From CAZCGA01 sp964498075 (lineage in GTDB: Bacteria; Desulfobacterota; Binatia; HRBIN30), in the NCBI GenBank assembly GCA_964498075.1, contig CAZCGA010000042.1, positions 1 to 45,127 on the forward strand: 45,127 nucleotides of DNA, written 5' to 3'. Under the pieces are notes generated by a model. That model did no database searches and was not told the DNA's origin. It saw only the letters and a program-made list of their open reading frames with translations. A program made the translations under genes and the position numbers. Positions 38,166 through 44,339 of this stretch are shown here, piece after piece (position 1 is the stretch's first letter; each line of letters opens with the position of its first letter).

Positions 38166-38695
38166 AAGGCGGCGTCGTGCTCTCCATCTTCCCCGGCATC
38201 GACTTGCTGGGTCGCGAACTCTGGTTAGGGGTCAAGGATGGGGATGATCGCGCGCTCGGCTTATACCGGCGGCACTACTCGCGGCGCATCTACAAGGATG
38301 GGCGCAAACCGCGACTCTTTGTCGGCCCCGGCGAGAAGATGGTGCTGCTCACGCCGACTAGCGACGGACTATTTGTCTGGCGCAAGTTCATCGATGCAAG
38401 CGGACAGCGGGGCGTCAACTGCGCTGTGTTCCGCTACGAAGGCGCGCACACGCATAGTGCGTCGGCATTGATCCGCGCAGCGTGTGAGCACGCATGGCTG
38501 CGCTGGCCAGGAGAGCGTCTGTATACATATGTCGACCCCCGCAAGATTCGCTCATCGAATCCTGGCTACTGCTTCAAACGCGCGGGCTGGAACTTCTGCG
38601 GCAAGACGAAGGGCGGTTTACATATTCTAGAGTGCGTCCCGATGGCGATGGGCCGCGCCGTAGCGGACGCCGTGCTGCGGACGGTGGCGCGATGA
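38162..38695 (+). CDS. Mom-like GNAT-fold DNA modification candidate
   Basis: 177 residues. L-Y-R-R-H-Y-S-R-R near 34, a strand G-L-F-V-W-R-K-F, then Y-T-Y-V-D-P-R-K-I-R-S-S-N-P-G-Y-C-F-K-R-A-G-W follow the arrangement of the Mu Mom family (H-Y-S motif, then A-D-x-R...G-x-x-Y-x-A-x-x-W), an acyltransferase-like fold that modifies adenine to resist restriction. The match is by motif order and spacing, not by any alignment, so it is tentative. Neighbouring small DNA-binding and nuclease genes fit a DNA-processing module. Confidence 0.5.
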   Translation: MKGGVVLSIFPGIDLLGRELWLGVKDGDDRALGLYRRHYSRRIYKDGRKPRLFVGPGEKMVLLTPTSDGLFVWRKFIDASGQRGVNCAVFRYEGAHTHSASALIRAACEHAWLRWPGERLYTYVDPRKIRSSNPGYCFKRAGWNFCGKTKGGLHILECVPMAMGRAVADAVLRTVAR

Positions 38696-38768
38696 CCCGC
38701 CGCCTCAGCGTCGCCGCGTGCGCAAGGAAGCGTTCGAGTACATCGTGAGCGGAGGGAGGCTGAGGTGA
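38692..38768 (+). pseudogene. Chimeric remnant of two neighbouring genes
   Basis: Begins with ATG and a 24-base identity (38696-38719) to the start of the VRR-NUC gene (39398-39421), then switches to a ~50-base copy of the 3' end of the small gene 37992-38165 (38714-38768 versus ~38109-38165). The ATG frame ends after 18 codons. It records an illegitimate recombination or deletion event; its Shine-Dalgarno-like GGAGGGAGG now serves the next gene. Confidence 0.6.
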
Positions 38769-39391
38769 ACAGGCGCGATGGCAAACCGAAGCAATACACA
38801 CACCAGCGCTACTGGACTGAGGCCGCGAAGCAACGCTGCATGCTTCTTGTCGAAGAAGGGCTGCCGAACACGCTCATTGCTAAGAGGATCGGACGCTCAG
38901 AGAATGCCGTGCATGTCTTCGCGTCGCGCCACCTTCAGAGGAAAAGGCGAGGTTGCCCTGGCTATCGTCCGTTGTCGGCCAGGGCAGTTGCGCGGATGAT
39001 GGGCGTCGGGTGCTGCAAGACCGTCACGCGCTGGGTGTGTCGCGGTTGGCTGCAGGGACACCGCAAGCTGCGTGCGGGGCCGAACCGGCGCGTTGCTGTC
39101 CAATACAGCGATCTACTCTCGTTTCTTGAGAACTCCGAGCACTGGCATCGCTGGAACGCGGACGCGATAAAAGACTCAACACTGCAGCGTTTCGTCGCAG
39201 AGACGCGAAGTGTCCGCTACCTCACGCCTGGCCAAGTTGCACGCCGATTCTTCGTTCAGCCCAGCTCCGTCAATGATTGGATACATCGCGGGCTGTTGCC
39301 GGCCAAGCGCTGGGGCAATTGGTGGATCGCCGATGGCGCGCTCGAAGGCTTCGTGCCGCCCTATCTTTGGGAACGAAGGCGAGCATCATGA
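38765..39391 (+). CDS. Multi-HTH DNA-binding protein
   Basis: 208 residues, GTG start after GGGAGG. N-terminal Myb/SANT-like helix-turn-helix (Y-W-T-E-A-A-K...L-I-A-K-R-I-G-R-S-E-N-A-V). Two excisionase/MerR-like helix-turn-helix segments follow: L-S-A-R-A-V-A-R-M-M-G-V-G-C-C-K-T-V-T-R-W-V near 72 and L-T-P-G-Q-V-A-R-R-F-F-V-Q-P-S-S-V-N-D-W-I near 157. A regulator or accessory DNA-binding protein; overlaps the next gene by ATGA. Confidence 0.7.
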   Translation: MNRRDGKPKQYTHQRYWTEAAKQRCMLLVEEGLPNTLIAKRIGRSENAVHVFASRHLQRKRRGCPGYRPLSARAVARMMGVGCCKTVTRWVCRGWLQGHRKLRAGPNRRVAVQYSDLLSFLENSEHWHRWNADAIKDSTLQRFVAETRSVRYLTPGQVARRFFVQPSSVNDWIHRGLLPAKRWGNWWIADGALEGFVPPYLWERRRAS

Positions 39392-39756
39392 CCGGAGCCC
39401 GCCGCCTCAGCGTCGCCGCGTACCTCGACCGCCGCGTGCTGGAGAGCGTCACCGAGGCCGACTTCCAGCAGCAGGTGATCGACTTGGCGCGGCTTTGCGG
39501 CTGGCGGGCGCACTACGTACGCGAGTCGCGGGGATCGCCGCATGGCTGGCCTGACCTGGTGCTGTGCCGGCCGCCGCGCCTGATCTTCGCAGAGCTGAAG
39601 GTGGAGTCCGTGACGAAAGGCAAACTCACGCCGGATCAGATCGCGTGGCTGGAGGAATTGCACTTGTGCGGTGTAGCGACGTATGTCTGGCGCCCGTCGA
39701 ACTGGGATCACATCGTAGAAGTGTTAGCCCGCACGCTGGGGGACTTACAGCCGTGA
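39388..39756 (+). CDS. VRR-NUC endonuclease
   Basis: 122 residues from ATGA-coupled ATG 39388. VRR-NUC (PD-(D/E)XK) features: T-E-A-D-F-Q-Q-Q-V-I-D-L-A (N-terminal helix), G-W-P-D-L-V-L (Asp), F-A-E-L-K-V-E (Glu/Lys), and Q-I-A-W-L-E-E-L. Small phage VRR-NUC proteins process replication or recombination structures. Size is usual for phage members. Confidence 0.85.
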   Translation: MTGARRLSVAAYLDRRVLESVTEADFQQQVIDLARLCGWRAHYVRESRGSPHGWPDLVLCRPPRLIFAELKVESVTKGKLTPDQIAWLEELHLCGVATYVWRPSNWDHIVEVLARTLGDLQP

Positions 39757-39848
39757 CGGAGCGTAGCGCGCTGGTGTGCGTGTGTGGCGAGCGTGAGACG
39801 CTAGAAGACAAGGAGGACACCATGCCAAGTAAGCGAGAGTCCGACTGA
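39753..39848 (+). CDS. Tiny Cys-pair protein, 31 aa
   Basis: GTG start in GTGA overlap with the VRR-NUC stop. Contains V-C-V-C-G-E-R-E and an acidic middle. Short; a real peptide is plausible because of the coupling, but function is unknown. Confidence 0.4.
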   Translation: MTERSALVCVCGERETLEDKEDTMPSKRESD

Positions 39849-39849
39849 G

Positions 39850-39942
39850 ATGGAATCTACGCGCCTTCGCCCAAAGACTCTTAGTGACGAGCGTGATCGT
39901 TGCGAGCGTGGGTGCGCTATGGATGGGAGGCGATGCCAATGA
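39850..39942 (+). CDS. Tiny ORF, 30 aa
   Basis: ATG two bases after the previous TGA; ends in an ATGA overlap with the next gene. Three Cys. Supported only by its linked spacing. Confidence 0.3.
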   Translation: MESTRLRPKTLSDERDRCERGCAMDGRRCQ

Positions 39943-40106
39943 CAACACCCAAACCTGCCAATCAGCGGCTTACGGCACCGATCTCAGTTGGGATCGACTG
40001 CCCGCGCTGCTCGAAGAAGATCATCGTGCTAGTCCCGCCGATATTTGTGATGGCAGAACGGAAATTGGGGCCGCCGAAGAAGGCCAAGAACATGAAGGCC
40101 AAGTAG
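39939..40106 (+). CDS. Small Cys-knuckle basic protein
   Basis: 55 residues, GGGAGG eight bases before ATG 39939. One C-P-R-C knuckle, then a hydrophobic stretch (I-I-V-L-V-P-P-I-F-V) and a Lys-rich end (K-K-A-K-N-M-K-A-K). Possibly half of a zinc site completed on dimerisation. Confidence 0.5.
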   Translation: MTTPKPANQRLTAPISVGIDCPRCSKKIIVLVPPIFVMAERKLGPPKKAKNMKAK

Positions 40107-40316
40107 ATGTCGCTGCTACGCAGGCTCGGCTCATGGCGAACGCGGCCGTGCGAGCACCTCTCAGACCTGGCCGTAATAACGCGCTGGATGCGGACGCAGG
40201 AGGAGATCAACGCATTGCACTGGCAGCAGATCGAACGGCTCTTGGAGAACTCATCCGCCGCTACCCTTGGCCTACAGCAGAAGCCGAACGAATCGCCGCC
40301 TGCGAGGGAAGCATGA
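40107..40316 (+). CDS. Hypothetical protein overlapping the lysozyme-like gene
   Basis: 69 residues beginning right after the previous TAG. Helical with R-T-Q-E-E-I-N-A-L-H-W-Q-Q-I-E-R-L-L-E. Its second half is read in another frame by the lysozyme-like gene, so at least one of the two is constrained unusually. Confidence 0.45.
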   Translation: MSLLRRLGSWRTRPCEHLSDLAVITRWMRTQEEINALHWQQIERLLENSSAATLGLQQKPNESPPAREA

Positions 40317-40525
40317 GCCTCTACCCAGATGACAACGGCACGAGCGTCGGCCCGATGCAGCTGAACGCTCCCTTCCATCTGGACGCGCTGAGTGCCGTCG
40401 TGGGCTACGAGGTGGTGGTGATCGGGGATGCCATGCGCTTGCTGCGCGACCCGGCGACGAACATCGCAGCGGCATGGCTGATCTACAAAGATCAGGGCTG
40501 GGCACCATGGAGTTGTCAGCCGTGA
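40133..40525 (+). CDS. Lysozyme / lytic transglycosylase-like protein
   Basis: About 130 residues from ATG 40133 (GTG 40148 possible). R-Y-P-W-P-T-A-E-A-E-R-I-A-A-C-E-G places a catalytic Glu (E58) at the usual spot, S-V-G-P-M-Q-L-N is the Gx-Q motif, and D-P-A-T-N-I-A-A-A-W-L-I-Y-K-D-Q-G-W-A-P-W-S-C is the typical C-terminal part of small SLT-like domains. No signal peptide is visible. It lies far from the lysis cassette, overlapping 40107-40316 by 184 bases in another frame. Confidence 0.65.
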   Translation: MANAAVRAPLRPGRNNALDADAGGDQRIALAADRTALGELIRRYPWPTAEAERIAACEGSMSLYPDDNGTSVGPMQLNAPFHLDALSAVVGYEVVVIGDAMRLLRDPATNIAAAWLIYKDQGWAPWSCQP

Positions 40526-40956
40526 CCGCGCCTAGGCCTGCTACTAACTACGGCGCACTCGTAGCGCTTCTGGAGAACTGGGCGGCTGCACTCAACTACG
40601 CAGACATTCCACACGATGCACCGGAGCACCGGCCATCGATCTGCCAACGATGCGCCGCCTACGATGCGTCTCGGATCGCCACATACCAGCTCGCGCAAGC
40701 CTCCGTCGCGCTGCCTGTGCTGGTTAGGGCGCTGAGCCATGCGCGAGGTCACGCAGATGAGGCTAACTTCCGGTTGACCGAGCTGGAGAAGAGGCTCGGT
40801 GAGACGTATGACGCGACAATCTGCGTACGGCGAACGTTGGATGAAGCCGATGCTGCCCTCGACTACCTCGCCTCGCTGCCGGGCGTGAAGGAAGGGCTGG
40901 AGATGCATTACGAAACGGAGGACAACGAATGGATGAACGGCCCATTGGGAGAATGA
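40522..40956 (+). CDS. Hypothetical coiled-coil protein
   Basis: 144 residues from GTG 40522 (GTGA overlap; ATG 40507 is an alternative). C-Q-R-C-A-A-Y near residue 40 and a helical middle (L-S-H-A-R-G-H-A-D-E-A-N-F-R-L-T-E-L-E-K-R-L) that could be a coiled coil. No family recognised. Confidence 0.55.
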   Translation: MTAPRPATNYGALVALLENWAAALNYADIPHDAPEHRPSICQRCAAYDASRIATYQLAQASVALPVLVRALSHARGHADEANFRLTELEKRLGETYDATICVRRTLDEADAALDYLASLPGVKEGLEMHYETEDNEWMNGPLGE

Positions 40957-41180
40957 AGCTTCCGAAGAATACAAACTGCGGTGAGACGCTGCCTTGTTGT
41001 TGCGACTTTCATAAGCAGCGCATCGCCGAGCTGGAGGCGCAACTGGCGCAAGCGTTGGTTCGGGCAGTTCAATACGAGCATGACAATCAAATCAAAGATG
41101 AGGCTGTGCGAAACATGCTCCGAGGTGTCATCGGCACTGCCCGTGCCGCGCTCGCCGAGCAGGGCGGGAAGGAGGAGTAG
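40929..41180 (+). CDS. Hypothetical coiled-coil protein with Cys triplet
   Basis: 83 residues, ATG after CGGAGGACAACGA, overlapping the previous gene by 28 bases. C-G-E-T-L-P-C-C-C near the start, then a helix R-I-A-E-L-E-A-Q-L-A-Q-A-L. Function unknown. Confidence 0.55.
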   Translation: MDERPIGRMKLPKNTNCGETLPCCCDFHKQRIAELEAQLAQALVRAVQYEHDNQIKDEAVRNMLRGVIGTARAALAEQGGKEE

Positions 41181-41342
41181 ATGGGTGAACTTATCGACAG
41201 GAAGGCGGCCGCTGACATGCTCAGACGACTCGCTGATCGGATCGAAGCGTCGGCGATCATCCGGCTCAAAGTGATCGACCACCAGATTTATAGCGACGAC
41301 GAACGGCTCACGGTGGAGTGGACGACTAAGGCACCGCCATGA
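41181..41342 (+). CDS. Hypothetical protein, 53 aa
   Basis: ATG right after the TAG of the previous gene, with GGGAAGGAGGAG upstream. Helix A-A-A-D-M-L-R-R-L-A-D-R-I-E then strands I-I-R-L-K-V-I and E-R-L-T-V-E-W. Ends ATGATG-coupled to the next gene. Confidence 0.5.
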   Translation: MGELIDRKAAADMLRRLADRIEASAIIRLKVIDHQIYSDDERLTVEWTTKAPP

Positions 41343-41605
41343 TGCCCGCCGAGCAGGGCTCATTCGCCGAACTGCGGAAGGAAGCGGAGGGCGCGGCTAT
41401 TCCGTTCGAAGTCGCGCAAGACATCATGCGCTGCGTGGAGATACGTCATGTCCTCGCGCTGATGGAGAAGGCGGCGCTGGCCGGAGCGCACTATGGACTC
41501 GGCACCGTACCGATGCCGCGAGGGTGGAATAGCGCAGCGGTAACGACCAACATCGCTACGATCGAGCAGGCCATCCATGAGGCGTTCGGGAAGAAGGAGG
41601 GATAG
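41339..41605 (+). CDS. Hypothetical protein, 88 aa
   Basis: ATGA-coupled. Helical and acidic, no motif recognised. Confidence 0.55.
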   Translation: MMPAEQGSFAELRKEAEGAAIPFEVAQDIMRCVEIRHVLALMEKAALAGAHYGLGTVPMPRGWNSAAVTTNIATIEQAIHEAFGKKEG

Positions 41606-41607
41606 AG

Positions 41608-41823
41608 ATGCTGAGCTGGCGACGGCACCGTTTGGGTGGCTTCTGGCGTGCTTGGTACTGTGTCCCGCTCAAGCGTAAGTTTCATTGGCATTGGCTACAT
41701 CACAAAACGACGCCGTGTCGCAATAAGTATGCGGGGCATACCCGCACACAAGACTTATGGATCAATCGCGTGATGATTTGGAACGCTGTCAACAAAGCAC
41801 TGCGGAGGGAAACCGATGGCTAA
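41608..41823 (+). CDS. Hypothetical Trp/His-rich basic protein
   Basis: 71 residues after GAAGGAGGGATAGAG. Rich in Trp, His and Arg (W-R-R-H-R-L-G-G-F-W-R-A-W, H-W-H-W-L-H-H). Overlaps the next gene by eight bases. Function unknown. Confidence 0.5.
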   Translation: MLSWRRHRLGGFWRAWYCVPLKRKFHWHWLHHKTTPCRNKYAGHTRTQDLWINRVMIWNAVNKALRRETDG

Positions 41824-42040
41824 TAGCGGGTACAACGTGCGCGAGGTGCGCTTCATCATCGAGGACGAGCTGACGCAGTGCTATATCGCGATGGAAGCGA
41901 CGGGCGACAGCCCTATCGGCGTGCAAGGCTGGCACCACAAAACATTCCCACCATCGAAGTCTACGCTTGACATCATGAAGATGTGGGCGGACGGCGAAGA
42001 GCAGCCGGTGTTATGGCCACAAGAAGCGCCTCCCCGATGA
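41816..42040 (+). CDS. Hypothetical protein, 74 aa
   Basis: ATG after GGAGGGAAACCG. Strand-rich (V-R-E-V-R-F-I-I-E-D-E and C-Y-I-A-M-E-A-T) with W-H-H-K-T-F. ATGA-coupled to the next. Function unknown. Confidence 0.5.
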   Translation: MANSGYNVREVRFIIEDELTQCYIAMEATGDSPIGVQGWHHKTFPPSKSTLDIMKMWADGEEQPVLWPQEAPPR

Positions 42041-42270
42041 CCCCTGACCCCACCTTTGCCGAGCGGCTGCTGGCGCTGGCTGCGCGTCTCGACTCCGGCC
42101 TGCTGTTCAACGCCGACCGCGAGCCGCTGGCGCTGGCTGCCCGCTTCGCAGCTCTGGCGTGGCAAGCGCTAGAGAGTTGCTGGGAGAGTTATGGCGAGCA
42201 CATGTACGACGAAGACATAGTAGCTAAGGCTCTCGCCGCAGCCAAGGAGCTAGAGGAGGCGCTGGGATGA
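42037..42270 (+). CDS. Hypothetical helical protein, 77 aa
   Basis: ATGA-coupled. Ala-rich amphipathic helices (F-A-E-R-L-L-A-L-A-A-R-L). No motif recognised. Confidence 0.5.
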   Translation: MTPDPTFAERLLALAARLDSGLLFNADREPLALAARFAALAWQALESCWESYGEHMYDEDIVAKALAAAKELEEALG

Positions 42271-42428
42271 AAGGACTTACCTGCGATCTGTGCGAGAAAA
42301 AGACGGATAGTCCGCAAGACTGCGATTGTGGGGTGCGGACATGCCCCGAATGTTGGGCTGAGCATCTTGATAGCGGCTGTGTGTTCGCTAATGATAACGG
42401 CCCCGAAGAAGGGAGAGGCGCTACATGA
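42267..42428 (+). CDS. Small Cys-rich zinc-binding protein
   Basis: 53 residues, ATGA-coupled on both sides. C-D-L-C-E at the start, C-D-C-G, then C-P-E-C-W and a late C: seven Cys in a treble-clef/ring-like array. Likely binds zinc. Function unknown. Confidence 0.6.
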   Translation: MKGLTCDLCEKKTDSPQDCDCGVRTCPECWAEHLDSGCVFANDNGPEEGRGAT

Positions 42429-42526
42429 GTGAACAGGGCGGCCCGACGACGGCAGAGGGGGAGCACTACCGATACCTGCATGGCGCTTGTCAGGTCTGCG
42501 AGGAAGACAAGGGGCTGGGGCGGTGA
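42425..42526 (+). CDS. Tiny protein with one Cys pair, 33 aa
   Basis: ATGA overlap upstream and GTGA overlap with the DUF5131 gene. C-Q-V-C near the C-terminus. Coupling supports translation. Confidence 0.45.
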   Translation: MSEQGGPTTAEGEHYRYLHGACQVCEEDKGLGR

Positions 42527-43749
42527 GCAATACCAACACGAAGATCGCCTGGACAGACGCAACGTGGTCGCCTGTGACGGGCTGCTCGAAGGTGAGCCCC
42601 GGTTGTGCGCACTGCTACGCCGAGACCCTAAGCTTGCGGTTTGGCACGAGCAAGCTGCCCTGGTTGCCGGAGAACGCGGCGGAGAATGTGGTGCTACATC
42701 CTGAGCGGCTGGACGCGCCGCTGCACTGGAAGAAACCGCGCCGCGTCTTCGTAAACTCGATGAGCGATCTGTTCCATGAGCAGATTGCTGACGACTTCCT
42801 TGACCTTGTGTTCGCGGTGATGGCGCTGGTACCGCAGCACACCTTCCAGGTGTTGACGAAGCGCCCAGAGCGGATGCGCGAGTATATAACGAACGCCGAC
42901 GGGCGAGGCAAGGGGCTCATGGCTGGCTTTATTGCCGCCTGCCTTGGCCGCGACGACGCTTTTCTGCGCGATGTGGCCGAGAAAGGCAAGGCGATGGTTT
43001 GGCCGCTCCCCAACGTCTGGCTGGGAGTCTCTGTCGAGAACCAGCACTGGGCCGATATCCGCATCCCGCTGCTGCTGGAGACGCCGGCGGCGGTGCGCTT
43101 CATTAGCGCCGAGCCGCTGCTGGGGCCGGTCGATTTGACGGAGTGGTTAGGGGGGATGAATGCTACCGAAGAACATCGAGGAACAAGCCTACAGAGCGGT
43201 CGAGATGGGCGAAATCGAGATCGACGCCAAGGGTCGAATATGGCGGATAGCAGCCCGTCGCGGCGACCGCTGCAAGGGCGGCACCCGCGTAATCCCGTGC
43301 ATTCGCCGCCGGGCGGAGAAGCGCGTGACGGGGGGATATCTGCAAATCCGCGTGATGATCGACTGGAAGAGGGCGCACGCCTTGGCCCATCGACTCGTAT
43401 GGAGACATCTGCACGGTCCGATACCAGCGGGCCTGACGATCAACCACAAGAACGGCCAGCGGGACGACAACCGACCGGAGAATCTGGAGCTGGCGAGCTA
43501 CGCAGAGCAAACGCAGCACCAGATCGAAGTCTTGGGCCACGATCCCCGAACGAACCTTGCTCAATATCATGGGTGATCGTCGGCGGCGAGAGCGGCCGCA
43601 ATGCGCGCCCGATGGACCACGTGTGGGCGCGAGCGATCCGCGAGCAGTGCCGCGCCGCCGGCGTCGCCTACTTCGGTAAGCAGGATAGCGGACTTCGTCC
43701 TGGGATCGTGTTGCCGGGCGACTTGGGCGATCAGGAATGGCCGCTGTGA
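42523..43749 (+). CDS. DUF5131 (phage Gp37/Gp68 family) with an inserted HNH gene
   Basis: 408 residues from GTG 42523. N-terminal T-D-A-T-W-S-P-V-T-G-C-S-K-V-S-P-G-C-A-H-C-Y is the family's Cys signature, followed by K-P-R-R-V-F-V-N-S-M-S-D-L-F and V-L-T-K-R-P. The C-terminal W-V-I-V-G-G-E-S-G-x-x-A-R-P-M resumes after ~139 codons of foreign, low-complexity sequence (roughly 43156-43562) that is the other-frame reading of the HNH gene. Without the insert the protein would be ~269 residues, the normal size. Insert length is a multiple of three, so the host frame stays open. Enzymatic role unknown; the three-Cys motif suggests a metal site. Confidence 0.85.
   Translation: MSNTNTKIAWTDATWSPVTGCSKVSPGCAHCYAETLSLRFGTSKLPWLPENAAENVVLHPERLDAPLHWKKPRRVFVNSMSDLFHEQIADDFLDLVFAVMALVPQHTFQVLTKRPERMREYITNADGRGKGLMAGFIAACLGRDDAFLRDVAEKGKAMVWPLPNVWLGVSVENQHWADIRIPLLLETPAAVRFISAEPLLGPVDLTEWLGGMNATEEHRGTSLQSGRDGRNRDRRQGSNMADSSPSRRPLQGRHPRNPVHSPPGGEARDGGISANPRDDRLEEGARLGPSTRMETSARSDTSGPDDQPQERPAGRQPTGESGAGELRRANAAPDRSLGPRSPNEPCSISWVIVGGESGRNARPMDHVWARAIREQCRAAGVAYFGKQDSGLRPGIVLPGDLGDQEWPL
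43160..43576 (+). CDS. HNH endonuclease nested in the DUF5131 gene
   Basis: 138 residues in the +1 frame relative to its host, start after TTAGGGGGG. A-H-R-L-V-W-R-H-L-H-G-P-I-P-A-G-L-T-I-N-H-K-N-G-Q-R-D-D-N-R-P-E-N-L-E-L is a complete HNH/AP2-less homing-type domain. Its N-terminal W-R-I-A-A-R-R-G and G-G-Y-L-Q-I-R-V-M-I strands are the usual beta part. It has inserted between L-T-E-W-L-G and W-V-I-V-G-G-E-S-G of DUF5131, probably a surface loop. Confidence 0.88.
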   Translation: MLPKNIEEQAYRAVEMGEIEIDAKGRIWRIAARRGDRCKGGTRVIPCIRRRAEKRVTGGYLQIRVMIDWKRAHALAHRLVWRHLHGPIPAGLTINHKNGQRDDNRPENLELASYAEQTQHQIEVLGHDPRTNLAQYHG

Positions 43750-44318
43750 CGGAGCGGAACCCCCTCCCGCGCGCGGTGGCCGCTGGCATGATGGCGGAGC
43801 CGGAACGCTGCTGCGAGATCGCCTGGCTCTGGCTCAGGGATGACGACTTCCCGGAGGACTCCGAGGAGCGCTTTCTCTTCCGGCTTCTGATCGACGCGTG
43901 GGAGCTCTCCGAGGGCAAGTTCGCCGGCCTAGGTCCGAAGTACCAACAGCTCGTCACGCGCTTCTTCGCCGAACAATTCCCCGAGAAGGCGGAGTCCGCC
44001 GAATGGTGGATCGAGGAGTACTTCGCGCTCGGCGCCTACAGCTCCGTCCGGCATGTGTTCGAGTGGCTGTGCGAGCGCTTAGCTAGTCGCTCCCAGATGA
44101 GACGTAGCCTCTCCGCGGTCCGAAATCTCTTTTACTACTTTCGGGGCTTCACACTGGAGCCGCCGCAGGGCGGCGAGCCGTACACACTTAGCCGGGCACA
44201 GACCGCCATCGACGCGGCGTTGGATCGGCTGCGCGAAATCCGGGACGGGCTGTCGGCGGAGGAACAACATCGGGAATCGCGCAGGCCACCACATAGCATT
44301 CCGGGCATCTACGGCTAG
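43746..44318 (+). CDS. Hypothetical protein, 190 aa
   Basis: GTG start in GTGA overlap with the DUF5131 stop. Helical with conserved-looking aromatic patches (W-L-W-L-R-D-D-D-F, E-W-W-I-E-E-Y-F). No family recognised. It ends at TAG in the same frame as the following ATPase. Confidence 0.6.
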   Translation: MTERNPLPRAVAAGMMAEPERCCEIAWLWLRDDDFPEDSEERFLFRLLIDAWELSEGKFAGLGPKYQQLVTRFFAEQFPEKAESAEWWIEEYFALGAYSSVRHVFEWLCERLASRSQMRRSLSAVRNLFYYFRGFTLEPPQGGEPYTLSRAQTAIDAALDRLREIRDGLSAEEQHRESRRPPHSIPGIYG

Positions 44319-44339
44319 CAGAGTCGCAGGGAGGCGCGT

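Noticed and set aside
42615..43103. Minus-strand frames opposite DUF5131
   Set aside because: Opposite a well supported family protein; no motifs of their own.
13142..44318. Genome-wide reassignment of TAG
   Set aside because: Genes such as the major capsid protein end normally at TAG with a new gene shortly after; two same-frame TAG joins are better explained by near-cognate starts.
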